From Oscillospiraceae bacterium (GTDB taxonomy: Bacteria; Bacillota; Clostridia; Oscillospirales; Acutalibacteraceae), in the NCBI GenBank assembly GCA_015065925.1, contig SVPL01000004.1, positions 1 through 64,000 on the forward strand: a DNA stretch of 64,000 bases, in the 5' to 3' direction. The translations under genes were made by a program, and so were the position numbers. Numbering within the stretch: the first letter of the stretch is position 1; the number at the start of each line of letters is the position of its first letter. This document shows positions 25,257-35,605 of the stretch, one piece after another. The notes beneath the pieces were generated by a model that was not told the DNA's origin, made no database searches, and saw only the letters and a program-made list of their open reading frames with translations.

Positions 25257-27992
25257 ATGGGTTTATTGGAAAAACTGTTTGGTAATTACAGTAAAAAAGA
25301 GATTAAAAGAATTACCCCTTTGCAGGAAAAGGTGCTTTCCTTAGAGGAAGAATACAAAAAGCTTACCGATGCTGAGCTAAAGGCAAAAACCGCAGAATTT
25401 AAAGAGCGACTTTCTGCTATGGAAACCTTGGATGATATTCTCCCCGAGGCTTTTGCTACCTGCCGTGAGGCTAGTGCCCGTGTACTTGGTATGCGTCATT
25501 TCCCCGTTCAGATTTTGGGCGGTATTGTGCTTCATCAGGGCAGAATAAGCGAAATGAAAACGGGTGAAGGTAAAACTCTTGTTGCAACCCTTCCTGCCTA
25601 TCTTAATGCCCTTTCGGGCAAGGGGGTTCACATTGTTACCGTAAACGACTACCTTGCAAAGCGTGACTCGGAGTGGATGGGCAAGCTTTACGGATTTTTA
25701 GGTCTTACGGTTGGTCTTATTATTCACGGTATGAATCACGACGAGAAAAAAGCCGCTTATGATGCCGATATTACCTATTGCACCAATAATGAGCTTGGTT
25801 TTGATTATCTTCGCGATAATATGGCAATCTATAGTGAGCATCGCGTTCAGCGTGAGCATAATTTTGCCATAGTGGATGAGGTTGACTCCATTTTAATTGA
25901 TGAGGCAAGAACCCCTCTTATTATTTCGGGCAAGGGCGAGGAGTCTACCAGCCTTTACACCGCCGCAAATCGCTTTGCTAAAGGTCTTAAAATGGTTAAG
26001 GTTACCGAAACCGACGACAAAAAAAGCGATGAGGATACTAAATATGACGGCGACTATGTTGTAGACGAAAAGGCAAAAACCGCAACTCTTACTCCACAGG
26101 GTGTTAAAAAAGCCGAGGCAGAATTTAAACTTGATAATCTTACCGATGCCGAAAATATGACCATTGCCCACCACATTAATCAGGCAATAAAGGCTCACGG
26201 CATTATGAAGCGTGATGTTGACTATGTTGTAAAAGACGGCGAGATTATTATTGTTGACGAGTTTACAGGCCGTTTGATGTTTGGCAGACGCTATAATGAG
26301 GGACTTCATCAAGCCATTGAGGCTAAAGAGGGGGTTAAGGTGGCAAGCGAGTCCAAAACTCTTGCAACCATTACCTTCCAAAACTTTTTCCGCCTTTACT
26401 CCAAGCTTTCGGGTATGACGGGTACTGCCCTTACCGAGGAAGCCGAGTTTAGAAAAATCTATAATTTGGATGTTGTGGAAATTCCTACAAATAAGCCTGT
26501 TATCCGTGAGGATAATGACGATATCGTTTATAAAACCGAGCTTGCAAAATTCACTGCGGTTATTAATCAAATAAAGGAATGTTATGCCAAAGGTCAGCCC
26601 GTTTTGGTTGGCACCGTTACAATTGAAAAATCTGAAATTTTAAGCGCTATGCTTAAAAAGGAGAATATTCCTCATAATGTTCTCAATGCAAAGCACCACG
26701 AAAAAGAGGCTGAAATTGTTGCTCAGGCAGGTAAGCTCGGCGCCGTTACCATTGCTACAAATATGGCGGGACGCGGTACCGATATTATGCTTGGCGGTAA
26801 TGCTGAATTTTTGGCAAGAAAAGAGCTTAAAGCCGAAGGCTATAGTGACGAAATCATTGCCGAAGCCACAGGCTATGCCGATACAGATGACACCGACATT
26901 TTAACCGCCAGAGAAAAATTTGCTGATTATATGGCAAAATTCAAGGCTCAGATTGCTCCCGAAGCCGAAAAGGTAAAGCAGGCAGGCGGTCTTTTCATCA
27001 TAGGCACAGAGCGTCACGAATCCCGCCGAATAGATAATCAGCTTCGCGGTCGTGCAGGTCGTCAGGGTGACCCCGGTAACACAAGATTTTATGTTTCCTT
27101 TGAAGATGATTTAATGCGTCTTTTTGCGGGTGATAAGCTAAGTCACTTTCTGACGGTTTTCAAGGTGGATGAAAATATGCCTTTCCAAACGGGTGTACTT
27201 TCAAGCACCATCGAAAGCGCTCAGGGCAGAGTAGAGGCTAGAAATTTTGGCATCCGTGAAAGAGTTTTGGAATACGATGATGTTATGAACCAACAGCGCG
27301 CCCTTATCTATAAACAGCGTAATCAGGTGTTGGACGGTGAGGACATTAAGCAAAAAATCCGTGGTATGGTTGCTAAAACCTTAACCGAAGAAATTGAAAA
27401 GCACATTGACGCTAGCGCAACTCCCGATGAGTGGAATTTCGCCTTTTTAAGGGAGAATTTTGCGTGGCTTTTAAAACAAGGCGATTTAGAATATACTGTT
27501 GATGACCTTAATAATCTTGAATATGAAGATATTGAAAAGCTCTTTACCACCCGTGCCGAAGAATTTTTAGACGCTAAGGAAGAAAGATACGGCGAAGAAA
27601 AAATGCGCGAAATTGAAAGAACCGTGCTTTTAAGAACGGTTGACGAGCATTGGATGGTGCATATTGACGCTATGGATGAGCTGCGTCAGGGTGTGGGACT
27701 CCGTAGCTACGGTCAGCATAATCCCGTTATTGAATACCGTAATGACGGTACAGATATGTTCAATGAAATGATTGAGTCTATTCGTCGAGAAACGGCTATA
27801 AAAATACTTGTTAATGAGTATAAAACTGCCGAGGAAATCAAGCGTGAAAAGGTAGCTGAAGAAACAGGCTCCTCTGATGACGGCAGTGTTAATCGCACCG
27901 TCCGCGGTAAAGGTGTTGTAAGCAAAAATGCCCTTTGCCCTTGCGGAAGCGGTAAAAAATATAAGCGTTGCTGTGGTAAGGATATAGATTAG
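25257..27992 (+). CDS. secA: Preprotein translocase ATPase SecA
   Basis: 911 residues, normal length. SecA drives secretory proteins through SecYEG using ATP. Visible: Walker [12 protein letters not shown], the DEAD-type box [17 protein letters not shown], the [11 protein letters not shown] and [18 protein letters not shown] motifs of the second motor domain, and a C-terminal zinc finger [13 protein letters not shown]. The start was set at MGLLEKLFG because AAAGGA lies nine bases upstream; the 13 residues encoded before it lack a ribosome site. A terminator precedes it, so it is not part of the glg operon. It may be cotranscribed with the rhamnosidase gene 15 bp downstream. Confidence 0.97.
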   Translation: MGLLEKLFGNYSKKEIKRITPLQEKVLSLEEEYKKLTDAELKAKTAEFKERLSAMETLDDILPEAFATCREASARVLGMRHFPVQILGGIVLHQGRISEMKTGEGKTLVATLPAYLNALSGKGVHIVTVNDYLAKRDSEWMGKLYGFLGLTVGLIIHGMNHDEKKAAYDADITYCTNNELGFDYLRDNMAIYSEHRVQREHNFAIVDEVDSILIDEARTPLIISGKGEESTSLYTAANRFAKGLKMVKVTETDDKKSDEDTKYDGDYVVDEKAKTATLTPQGVKKAEAEFKLDNLTDAENMTIAHHINQAIKAHGIMKRDVDYVVKDGEIIIVDEFTGRLMFGRRYNEGLHQAIEAKEGVKVASESKTLATITFQNFFRLYSKLSGMTGTALTEEAEFRKIYNLDVVEIPTNKPVIREDNDDIVYKTELAKFTAVINQIKECYAKGQPVLVGTVTIEKSEILSAMLKKENIPHNVLNAKHHEKEAEIVAQAGKLGAVTIATNMAGRGTDIMLGGNAEFLARKELKAEGYSDEIIAEATGYADTDDTDILTAREKFADYMAKFKAQIAPEAEKVKQAGGLFIIGTERHESRRIDNQLRGRAGRQGDPGNTRFYVSFEDDLMRLFAGDKLSHFLTVFKVDENMPFQTGVLSSTIESAQGRVEARNFGIRERVLEYDDVMNQQRALIYKQRNQVLDGEDIKQKIRGMVAKTLTEEIEKHIDASATPDEWNFAFLRENFAWLLKQGDLEYTVDDLNNLEYEDIEKLFTTRAEEFLDAKEERYGEEKMREIERTVLLRTVDEHWMVHIDAMDELRQGVGLRSYGQHNPVIEYRNDGTDMFNEMIESIRRETAIKILVNEYKTAEEIKREKVAEETGSSDDGSVNRTVRGKGVVSKNALCPCGSGKKYKRCCGKDID

Positions 27993-28007
27993 GTTGGTGT
28001 TTTTAAA

Positions 28008-30320
28008 ATGATTAAAAATTTGCGCGTATGTGATAATTTAAATCAGTTGGCGGCAGAGCCACCCTATCGCCTTACTTTTGAGTATGAGGAATTTGAACCA
28101 AAAAAGCTTCAGGCAGAAATAAAAAACAAAAACGGTGAAGTTGTTTGGCAGTGCAGTGAGGATTTTAAAATCCCTTATGTTTTTGCCAAAACCGAATTAA
28201 CACGGCTGGAGGATTACTTTTTTGGTATTACCCTTATAAACGAAAAAGGCGAAACCGATACCGCAGAGGTTCCCTTTAAGGTGGGACTTTTGGGGGATTT
28301 TGAAAATGCCGAGTATATAGGCGCCGCCTTTTCAGATACCGCGCCTATTCTTCATAAGAGCTTTGAGGTTTCATCCACCGAAAATGCAGTTTTGTACCTT
28401 TTAACACTTGGCTTTTCTAAGTGTTATATAAACGGTGTTTTGGTAAGTGATGAATATTTTGCCGTTAATTCCGATTATCATAAGCGTGATTTCAACCATA
28501 TGAAACTTATTTATCCTCTTAATGATGAATTTTCTTATTCCCAGTATTACAGAGCCTATGATGTATCAAATCTTTTAGAGGTTGGAGAAAATCATATAGC
28601 CATCATTTTAGGTAACGGCTGGTATAATCAGTGTGCCCGAATTGACGAGGGTCATATGGAATACGGTGAACCTCAAATCAAACTAATGCTTAAAACCAAA
28701 AACGATACCCTTATTTCCGATGATGAATTTGAGTCGGTTGAAAGCAATATAATTTACAATCAACTTTTTATCGGTGAAATGCATTATCTGGAAACGCCCT
28801 TAACTCCGGCTCTTTTCGGCGACGGTGAAATTTCATCGGTAATGGTTTATCCACCACAAAATGCAGTTCTCCGTGCCGCCTATTTCCCTGCCGATAGGGT
28901 TGTAAATAGAATTAAACCAAGTGTGGTATTTAAAAATGAAGACTACACAATTTATGATGCGGGCAGAAATTTAAGCGGAATTGTGGAGGTTACCACATCG
29001 GCAGAATATGGCGAAAAAATCACTTTAACCTTTGCCGAAAGATTAAAGACAGATGCCGAAGGTGAACTTTCTACAGGTTCGGCAGGTAAGGATGTTCAAA
29101 CCGATGCCTTTGTTGCTTCGGGCAAGGAAAACGAAAAGTTTTCGCCAATGTTTGTGTGGCATGGGTTTAGATATTTTAAGGTTGAAGGCTATGTTAACGA
29201 TGTAACAGTTTTGGAAATCAGAGCGGATTTAAAGCCGGAAGGCAGTTTTTCATCTCCCAACGAACTCTTAAATAAAACGGTAGAAATATATCAAAATACC
29301 CAGTGGAGCAATATGCACTGCGGAGTGCCAAGTGATTGTCCCCACCGCGAGCGGCTTGGTTATACGGGTGACGGTCAGCTTACAGCATCCTCTGCTATGT
29401 ACCTTGCCGATTGCCGTAGCTTTTACCGCAAATGGATAAGAGATATTGCAGACGGTCAGTGCAAAAAATCGGGTCACATTCAGCATACCGCCCCCTTTGG
29501 CGGTGGCGGTGGCGGTCCTGCAGGCTGGGGCGGTGCAATAATAGTGGTTCCATGGCAGTATTATCTCCATTACGGTGAGCTTGATATTTTAGAGGAATAT
29601 TACCAAAATATGCTCCGCTTTGTGGATTATATGGAAAGCCGCAGTGAAAACAACATAGTTGTCCGTGAAGAAGAGGGCGGCTGGTGCCTTGGTGAGTGGT
29701 GTACCCCCGAAAAGGTTGAGCTTACCGAAGGCTATGTAAACACCTGCCTTTATACTGAGCAGCTTGGTATGTTAAAGCAGATTGCCGAAATTTTGGGTGA
29801 TTACGGTGTATCGGGCGAAATAGAAAATAAAATCAATGCCAAGCGCCTTGCCATACGCAATGAATTTTTTGCAGATGGCATTTGGGATTGCGGCAAGCAG
29901 GCATCGCCCCTATTTGCCTATGCAGCGGGCGCGGCAACTCTGGATGAAATAATCCCCACCCTTGAGGGTTATAAGGGCGGCAGTCTGGATACCGGTATTT
30001 TAGGTTTTCCAATACTTATAAAAGCCTTTTTTGATGCCGATATGGGTGATGTGGCAATTGAATTGCTTACAAATGCCAATGCGCCCTCTATTACAAGTAT
30101 GGTAAGCAGGCTGGGTTGCACCACTCTTTGTGAAAACTTAAATGGTAAAGGCTCACTCAATCATCCTATGTTTGGCTCATTTGTGGGCATATTAATTGAA
30201 AATATGCTGGGTGTGGAGCTTAATCGCCATACGGCAGGCTTTACGGGAGATTGGCGCACCGCCCCCTTAAAGGGAGTCGGCGGCAAAATCTTTACCCCCA
30301 ACGGATATATAAATATTTAA
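28008..30320 (+). CDS. Alpha-L-rhamnosidase-like GH78 family protein
   Basis: 770 residues without a signal peptide, so probably cytoplasmic. The N-terminal beta domains contain the GH78 pattern (LTLGFSKCYINGVLVSDEYF, ILGNGWYNQ). The (alpha/alpha)6 catalytic domain begins near 420 with GVPSDCPHRERLGYTGDGQ, which holds the conserved acidic and arginine residues of the family. Further on, CENLNGKGSLNHPMFGS corresponds to the conserved Glu/His region. It removes terminal rhamnose from glycans or glycosides. It is shorter than most bacterial members (900 residues or more), mainly in the N-terminal modules. It sits 15 bp after secA with a weak ribosome site. Confidence 0.85.
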   Translation: MIKNLRVCDNLNQLAAEPPYRLTFEYEEFEPKKLQAEIKNKNGEVVWQCSEDFKIPYVFAKTELTRLEDYFFGITLINEKGETDTAEVPFKVGLLGDFENAEYIGAAFSDTAPILHKSFEVSSTENAVLYLLTLGFSKCYINGVLVSDEYFAVNSDYHKRDFNHMKLIYPLNDEFSYSQYYRAYDVSNLLEVGENHIAIILGNGWYNQCARIDEGHMEYGEPQIKLMLKTKNDTLISDDEFESVESNIIYNQLFIGEMHYLETPLTPALFGDGEISSVMVYPPQNAVLRAAYFPADRVVNRIKPSVVFKNEDYTIYDAGRNLSGIVEVTTSAEYGEKITLTFAERLKTDAEGELSTGSAGKDVQTDAFVASGKENEKFSPMFVWHGFRYFKVEGYVNDVTVLEIRADLKPEGSFSSPNELLNKTVEIYQNTQWSNMHCGVPSDCPHRERLGYTGDGQLTASSAMYLADCRSFYRKWIRDIADGQCKKSGHIQHTAPFGGGGGGPAGWGGAIIVVPWQYYLHYGELDILEEYYQNMLRFVDYMESRSENNIVVREEEGGWCLGEWCTPEKVELTEGYVNTCLYTEQLGMLKQIAEILGDYGVSGEIENKINAKRLAIRNEFFADGIWDCGKQASPLFAYAAGAATLDEIIPTLEGYKGGSLDTGILGFPILIKAFFDADMGDVAIELLTNANAPSITSMVSRLGCTTLCENLNGKGSLNHPMFGSFVGILIENMLGVELNRHTAGFTGDWRTAPLKGVGGKIFTPNGYINI

Positions 30321-30366
30321 ATCAGAGGGTAAAATATCAATTCTCTGTTCAAAGAAGGTTTTAAAA

Positions 30367-31161
30367 ATGCATATTAAGGATGCAAAAAGAATTGTAATAA
30401 AAATCGGCTCTTCAAGTTTAACCTATGATAACGGAAAGCCAAATCTTAGAAAAATAGAAAAGTTAGCCCGCGTTGTTTCCGACCTTAAAAACAGCGGCAA
30501 GGAGGTTGTGCTTGTTTCGTCGGGCGCCATTGCCGTTGGTGTGGGTAGGCTCGGTCTTAAACAGCGCCCCACAACAACAAGGGAAAAACAGGCGGCAGCG
30601 GCAATCGGTCAATGTGATTTAATGAGCATTTATGACCGCTTTTTCTCTGAATACGGCTATGTTCCCGCCCAAATTCTCATAACCCGTGATGTTATTGATA
30701 ATGAGGAGCGCAGAAACAATGTTATAAACACCATCGAAGCCCTTTTGGAGATGGATGCAATTCCCGTTATTAATGAAAACGACAGTGTTTCCTTTGAGGA
30801 AATTCTGTTTGGCGATAATGATAATCTTTCGGCTATTGTTGCTGATTTATCCTCTGCCGATGCTCTTATAATAATGACCGATATAGACGGCTTTTATGAC
30901 AGTAATCCTAAAGAAAATGAGGATGCGCGTCTCATTTGCAGAGTCAAGGAAATCACCGACGAAATGTTTAATGCGGCGGGGGGAAGCGGCTCTAACCGCG
31001 GTACGGGCGGTATGCACACCAAGTTAGAGGCGGCGCGCTTTGCCACCCTTCGCGGAATAGGTGTTGTTGTAATGTCGGGAGATAATCCAGCCCTTCTTTA
31101 TGACCTTTTTGACGGTCATTCGGTGGGTACATTCTTTGAACCAAGCTTGACGGGAGAATAA
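30367..31161 (+). CDS. proB: Glutamate 5-kinase ProB
   Basis: 264 residues. First step of proline synthesis: ATP-dependent phosphorylation of glutamate. The amino-acid kinase fold shows IVIKIGSSSL, SSGAIAVGVGRLGL, INENDSVSFEEILFGDNDNLS and GSGSNRGTGGMHTKLEAAR. It lacks the C-terminal PUA domain of E. coli ProB; such short forms are known and active. proA follows after 4 bp, with its ribosome site GGGAG inside the end of proB. Confidence 0.95.
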   Translation: MHIKDAKRIVIKIGSSSLTYDNGKPNLRKIEKLARVVSDLKNSGKEVVLVSSGAIAVGVGRLGLKQRPTTTREKQAAAAIGQCDLMSIYDRFFSEYGYVPAQILITRDVIDNEERRNNVINTIEALLEMDAIPVINENDSVSFEEILFGDNDNLSAIVADLSSADALIIMTDIDGFYDSNPKENEDARLICRVKEITDEMFNAAGGSGSNRGTGGMHTKLEAARFATLRGIGVVVMSGDNPALLYDLFDGHSVGTFFEPSLTGE

Positions 31162-31165
31162 ATAA

Positions 31166-32413
31166 ATGAAAACAGTTGAACAACTTGGCATAGCCGCAAA
31201 AAAGGCGGCAGCAGTATTAGCATCTGCCTCAAGTGAGCAGAAAAACAAGCTTTTGCTTTTAGCGGCAGATATGCTTATTGAAAATGAGGCAGAGCTTATA
31301 GCAGAAAATGAAAAGGATATTCAAGCAGGCAAAGCGGCAGGGCTTACAAAATCTCTTATAGACAGACTTCGCCTTACCAACGGGCGAATTGCAGATATGG
31401 CAAAGGGACTTAAAGAAATTGCCGCCGAAACCGACCCCGTGGGCGAAATTGTAGAGGGAATAACCCGTCCAAACGGTATAAGAATTTCAAAAATCCGCGT
31501 ACCGTTAGGTGTTGTGGGGATTATTTATGAGGCAAGACCAAATGTAACCGCTGATGCCTTCGGAATTTGCATCAAGGCGGGTAATGCCGTTATTTTGCGC
31601 GGTGGCAAGGAGGCAATTTTCTCCAATCTTGCAATTATGAAGGTTTTAAAATCGGCTGTAGAGGCGGTTGGACTTCCCGAAGGTACGGTGGATTTGGTGG
31701 AGGATACTTCAAGAAGCTCCGCAACCGAGCTTATGAAGCTTAAATATCTTGATTTGCTTATTCCGCGCGGTGGAGCCTCCCTTATTCGTGCAACGGTAGA
31801 GAACGCAACCGTACCCGTAATTGAAACGGGTGTGGGCAACTGCCACGCCTTTGTGGACGAAACTGCCGACCTTAATATGGCGGTTAACATTGTGGAAAAC
31901 GCAAAATGTCAGCGTCCCTCTGTCTGCAATGCCCTTGAAACCTTGCTGGTACACAAAAATATAGCTCAAAAGGTTTTGCCCCTTATTAACGAGGCACTTT
32001 TGAGGCATAATACCGAGGTTAGGGGTTGTGAGCGCACCTGTGCTATTTTAAAAAATGCAGTTCCCGTTACCGATGATGATTATGCTACTGAGTTTTTGGA
32101 TTATGTTTTGGCGGTGCGTGTAGTGGATAGCCTTGATGACGCTATGGAGCATATCAGAAAATACTCCACAGGTCATAGCGAGTGCATTATTACCGAGAGC
32201 TATAAAAATGCCGAAATATTTGTAAATGGGCTCGACGCGGCAGCCCTTTATGTAAATGCCTCTACCAGATTTACCGATGGCGGTCAGTTTGGTATGGGTG
32301 CCGAAATTGGTATATCCACAGGTAAGCTTCACGCCAGAGGCCCAATGGGAATTAAGGATTTAACCACCGTTAAATTTGTTATCCGCGGCGACGGGCAAAC
32401 GCGTGGCGTTTGA
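31166..32413 (+). CDS. proA: Gamma-glutamyl phosphate reductase ProA
   Basis: 415 residues. It reduces gamma-glutamyl phosphate to glutamate-5-semialdehyde with NADPH, the second proline step. Aldehyde dehydrogenase fold with PLGVVGIIYEARPNVTADA, and the catalytic Cys in NAKCQRPSVCNALET. The last codons (DGQTRGV and the stop) lie inside AAACGCGTGGCGTTT, a palindrome that recurs in intergenic regions, so the natural C-terminus may have been replaced when the repeat arrived. Confidence 0.96.
   Translation: MKTVEQLGIAAKKAAAVLASASSEQKNKLLLLAADMLIENEAELIAENEKDIQAGKAAGLTKSLIDRLRLTNGRIADMAKGLKEIAAETDPVGEIVEGITRPNGIRISKIRVPLGVVGIIYEARPNVTADAFGICIKAGNAVILRGGKEAIFSNLAIMKVLKSAVEAVGLPEGTVDLVEDTSRSSATELMKLKYLDLLIPRGGASLIRATVENATVPVIETGVGNCHAFVDETADLNMAVNIVENAKCQRPSVCNALETLLVHKNIAQKVLPLINEALLRHNTEVRGCERTCAILKNAVPVTDDDYATEFLDYVLAVRVVDSLDDAMEHIRKYSTGHSECIITESYKNAEIFVNGLDAAALYVNASTRFTDGGQFGMGAEIGISTGKLHARGPMGIKDLTTVKFVIRGDGQTRGV
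32397..32411. repeat. AAACGC-GCGTTT palindrome at the end of proA
   Basis: AAACGCGTGGCGTTT. Similar palindromes are at 4443-4455, 11719-11733 and 23378-23392. The copies at 11719 and 23378, like the sequence after proA, lie near AATTGAAAATT or its complement. It looks like a small dispersed element. Confidence 0.55.
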
Positions 32414-32528
32414 TCCAATTACGAATAGGTTTTAATCACCGCAAAAGTCTCGTTCCGCGTCCACATCAAATGCAGTTTTAAGGCGTTTTTTAATCAATTG
32501 AAAGTTGAAAATTAAAGGAAGTGTATTT

Positions 32529-33725
32529 ATGCAAAATAAAAAAGCAGGTATTTCAAATTTCAGAAGATTTTGGTTGCCATTGTTTTTGTTTGTTGTGGCA
32601 ATAATAGTTTTTTACAAAATTGTTGACCGTTTGCCACAGGTTTTCGCTACAATCTTTGATGTTATAAGTGTTATTAGCCCCTTCATAGGCGGTATTATAA
32701 TAGCATTTATACTTTACAAACCTGCCTTTGCTCTTGAAAGATTATGTCTTAAAAGTGAAAAGAGGTTCATAAAAAACAACGCAAAGGGAATTTCGGTTTT
32801 AAGCTGTTATTTAGCTCTTTTTATAATTCTTGCGGTTATTCTTTATCTGCTTTTGCCAAGACTTTTTGGCAGTGCAATGAATCTTGTTCAGAATTTGCCG
32901 ACATATTATAATTCTGCAATAGAATACCTTAAAAATATGGCTGGTACCGATGGTAAAATACTAGGCTTTGACCTTGTGGGATTTTTAAACAATCTTAGCG
33001 TAGGCAGTATTTTAAGCTTTTTTGATATAGGCTCGGTTGGTAAATACGCAGGTGAAATCGTGGGCGCTACCGGTACAATTGTGGATATTTTTATGGCGTT
33101 TGTTGTATCAATTTATGTGTTACTGGGTAGAAATCACCTTATAAAGGTTGCAAAGATGCTCCTTAGTCTTGTTATTCCAAGGGAGCGCGTTTCAAGACTC
33201 GGCGGTGTGGCAAAGCGCTCATCCCACATATTTTACGGGTACATTTACAGTCAGCTTATAGATTCGGCAATAGTAAGCGTTATTTTATCTATTGTTTTTG
33301 CTATTATAGGCTTGCCTTATGCATTGCTATTAGGAATTTTAATGGGACTTTGTAACATTATTCCCTATTTTGGCTCAATAATAGGCGGCGTTGCGGTTGT
33401 GCTTGTAACCATTATCTCCAGCGGAGATATTTTAAAGGCGGTTATTGCCCTTGTATGCATTATTGTGGTTCAACAGCTTGATGCGAACCTAATTCAGCCA
33501 AGAATAGTTGCAGAATCTGTAGGACTTCGTCCCATTTATGTTCTTTTAGCCATTATGATAGGTAGCGGACTTTTCGGATTTGTGGGAATTTTAATAAGCG
33601 TTCCCGTAATGGCGGTTATAAGAATGTTAATAGTTGAATATATAAAAAGCTTGGGCGGAAAGGATACTCCCCTTGTTGAAAAACAAAGAGAACTCGCAGA
33701 AATGCACGATTCAGACCAAAGATAA
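32529..33725 (+). CDS. AI-2E family (PerM/YtvI-like) transporter
   Basis: 398 residues, about eight membrane helices. The family signature is in the C-terminal part: GLPYALLLGILMGLCNIIPY, GSIIGGVAVVLVTI and NLIQPRIVAESVGLRPI. Family members include autoinducer-2 exporters and Na+/H+ antiporters, so the substrate cannot be inferred. The start was moved to MQNKKAG at 32529, with AAAGGA nine bases upstream. Monocistronic, ended by the strong shared terminator at 33797. Confidence 0.88.
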   Translation: MQNKKAGISNFRRFWLPLFLFVVAIIVFYKIVDRLPQVFATIFDVISVISPFIGGIIIAFILYKPAFALERLCLKSEKRFIKNNAKGISVLSCYLALFIILAVILYLLLPRLFGSAMNLVQNLPTYYNSAIEYLKNMAGTDGKILGFDLVGFLNNLSVGSILSFFDIGSVGKYAGEIVGATGTIVDIFMAFVVSIYVLLGRNHLIKVAKMLLSLVIPRERVSRLGGVAKRSSHIFYGYIYSQLIDSAIVSVILSIVFAIIGLPYALLLGILMGLCNIIPYFGSIIGGVAVVLVTIISSGDILKAVIALVCIIVVQQLDANLIQPRIVAESVGLRPIYVLLAIMIGSGLFGFVGILISVPVMAVIRMLIVEYIKSLGGKDTPLVEKQRELAEMHDSDQR

Positions 33726-33796
33726 TAAAGGGACTATTCTAAAAACATCCCTCAATTTATCGGTTTATTTATCTTGCATCTAATATCTGACATCTA

Positions 33797-33837
33797 AAAT
33801 GGGGAAGAAATGAAAAATCATCATTTCTTCCCCATTT
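33797..33837. terminator. Bidirectional hairpin terminator, GGGAAGAA family
   Basis: AAATGGGGAAGAAATGA (33797-33813) pairs perfectly over 17 bases with TCATTTCTTCCCCATTT (33821-33837). It lies between the convergent AI-2E and DegV genes. Confidence 0.9.
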
Positions 33838-33852
33838 AAATTCTAACCGTAT

Positions 33853-34722
33853 TTATCTTTGTGTTCCCATAAAGAAAAGGGCGAGTGTGCCGGGACCTGC
33901 GTGACAACCTATAACGGGCTCAATATAATGAATAAAAACTTCCTTAACACCAAGCTCATTTTTTACAAGGTCGGCTAAAAGCTCGGCGTCCTCTAAGCAA
34001 TCACCGTGGGAAATAAATATTGTTTGCTCGGCAGGATTTATGGCGGTTTCCTTCATTTTACTAACAAGGGTTTCTATTGCGCGTTTTCTGCCAATAACCT
34101 TTGCTTTGGGAATAAGCTTACCGTTGTTGTCTACATGCATAACGGGCTTAATGCTAAGCACAGTACCCATTACGGCGGCGGCGCCCGAAACTCTGCCGCC
34201 ACGCTTCAGGTAGAATAAATCATCTACCGTAAACCAATGGCAAAGATTAAGGCGATTATCCATAAGCCACTGATGAAGCTCCTCAATAGTAGCGCCTTCG
34301 TTTTTCTTATTTACTGCGTAATGCACCAAAAGGCCTTGACCAAGGGAGGCAGCTAAAGAATCTACATCATAAATTTTGCGGTCGGGATATTTTTCCTTAA
34401 GCTCCTCCAAAACATTGTGAGCAACCTGATATGTACCGCTAAGTCCAGAGGAAAAGCCTATGTAAATAAGGTCACTGCCACCTGCTAAAATTCTATCAAA
34501 GGTTTGTTCGCAAAGCTCGGGAGAGGCAAGTGTGGTGGAAAGGGGCTCTTTTTTTCGTGCCATATTATAAAAGGCTTTGAAATCGGGATCAACACCTTTT
34601 GTGTAGCTTTCAAAAGCTTTTTCACCTGCAAAATATTTAAGTGAAATTATTTCAACACCGTAATCCTCTATCATTTTTGCAGTAAGATTACATGAAGAAT
34701 CGGTAACAATAGTATAACTCAT
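33853..34722 (-). CDS. DegV family fatty-acid-binding protein
   Basis: 289 residues. DegV/FakB proteins bind a fatty acid for phosphorylation by FakA. The N-terminal YTIVTDSSCNLTAKM and the STTLASPELCEQTFDRIL, YIGFSSGLSGTYQVA and VDSLAASLGQGLLV blocks are typical and include the Ser residues that hold the carboxylate; the C-terminal GPGTLALFFMG is also conserved. AAGGAG precedes the ATG. No FakA is in the window; FakB genes are usually scattered. Confidence 0.93.
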   Translation of the reverse strand: MSYTIVTDSSCNLTAKMIEDYGVEIISLKYFAGEKAFESYTKGVDPDFKAFYNMARKKEPLSTTLASPELCEQTFDRILAGGSDLIYIGFSSGLSGTYQVAHNVLEELKEKYPDRKIYDVDSLAASLGQGLLVHYAVNKKNEGATIEELHQWLMDNRLNLCHWFTVDDLFYLKRGGRVSGAAAVMGTVLSIKPVMHVDNNGKLIPKAKVIGRKRAIETLVSKMKETAINPAEQTIFISHGDCLEDAELLADLVKNELGVKEVFIHYIEPVIGCHAGPGTLALFFMGTQR

Positions 34723-34755
34723 AAATTTTACTCCTTGTATCTAGTTTCCAAAACT

Positions 34756-34784
34756 AGTATAATTGATTTTGCTTATTCTGTCAA
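34756..34784 (-). promoter_or_regulatory. Promoter of the DegV gene
   Basis: On the minus strand TTGACA (34779-34784), 17-bp spacer, TATACT (34756-34761). Confidence 0.8.
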
Positions 34785-34826
34785 GTGCTATTTGTAAACA
34801 TTTATTGTTAATTTTGAAAGCAGTTA

Positions 34827-34855
34827 TTGACTTTTTCAAAATCATTTGTTATAAA
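34827..34855 (+). promoter_or_regulatory. Promoter of the DUF1836 gene
   Basis: TTGACT (34827-34832), 17-bp spacer, TATAAA (34850-34855), 33 bp before the start codon. Confidence 0.65.
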
Positions 34856-34888
34856 TATATTATACAATACTATTAAGGAAGAAAAATA

Positions 34889-35491
34889 ATGAATTTTGAC
34901 GATGAATTTATTTTAGAACAAAGATACACACTAATTTGCGAAAAGCTTGCTAATCATAAGCTTCCGCGCTGGAATTCCTTTCCCGACATTGAGCTTTATA
35001 TGGATCAGGTTGTTGCGGTTATGGAAAAGGCATTGGAGCTTTACAACAAGGCGGGCGAGGAGGAAAGCAAGCTTATAACCCCCTCCATAATAAACAACTA
35101 TGTTAAACTAAAAATAATTCCTGCCCCAAATAAAAAGAAGTATAGCCGCGAGCATTTAGCCTATCTTGTTATGATTTGCATTTTAAAGCAAACCCTTCCA
35201 ATATCCTCAATTGTAAAGATAATAGAATCCAATTTAGAAAGCAAAACAATAAGCGAACTCTACAATGAGTTTTGCAATATTTATGAAAATGTAATTCCCT
35301 TTGTTAATATGGGCGAACCTTTTTTTGAGGGGGATGAGCAAGGGGTAACCTTAAACACCGAGGCAGAGGATGATATTAACGGATTTATATTAAAATCCGC
35401 TATACTCTCAACAGCGGGTAAGTTTGTTTGCGAGGAAATGCTTTCAGCAATGAAAACAGAAACAAAAGAGTCAAAAAATAAAAAGGAATAA
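34889..35491 (+). CDS. DUF1836 domain protein
   Basis: 200 residues. The DUF1836 core (about 25-140) is clear: LPRWNSFPDIELYMDQVVAV, ITPSIINNYVKLKIIPAPNK and KKYSREHLAYLVMICILKQ. The fold resembles a MerR-like winged helix, so it may be a DNA-binding protein, but no role is established. It is divergent from degV and ends in a GGGAAGAAG-family terminator. Confidence 0.85.
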   Translation: MNFDDEFILEQRYTLICEKLANHKLPRWNSFPDIELYMDQVVAVMEKALELYNKAGEEESKLITPSIINNYVKLKIIPAPNKKKYSREHLAYLVMICILKQTLPISSIVKIIESNLESKTISELYNEFCNIYENVIPFVNMGEPFFEGDEQGVTLNTEAEDDINGFILKSAILSTAGKFVCEEMLSAMKTETKESKNKKE

Positions 35492-35492
35492 T

Positions 35493-35535
35493 AAAAAGGG
35501 AAGAAGTGAGCGTTTTTCACTTCCTCCCTTTTTTA
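35493..35535. terminator. Hairpin terminator, GGGAAGAAG family
   Basis: AAAAAGGGAAGAAGTG pairs with CACTTCCTCCCTTTTT (one mismatch) around a short loop, followed by TTAGATGTTAGAT as at 18551. Confidence 0.82.
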
Positions 35536-35605
35536 GATGTTAGATTTCTGATGTCGGGCGCGGAACGAGGTTTAGTCCAAAGATAAAAACTATCCCGCAA
35601 TAAAA

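Noticed and set aside
25893-26570. 225-residue minus-strand open frame
   Set aside because: It lies antisense within the SecA motor domains; the composition is typical of a reverse-frame shadow.
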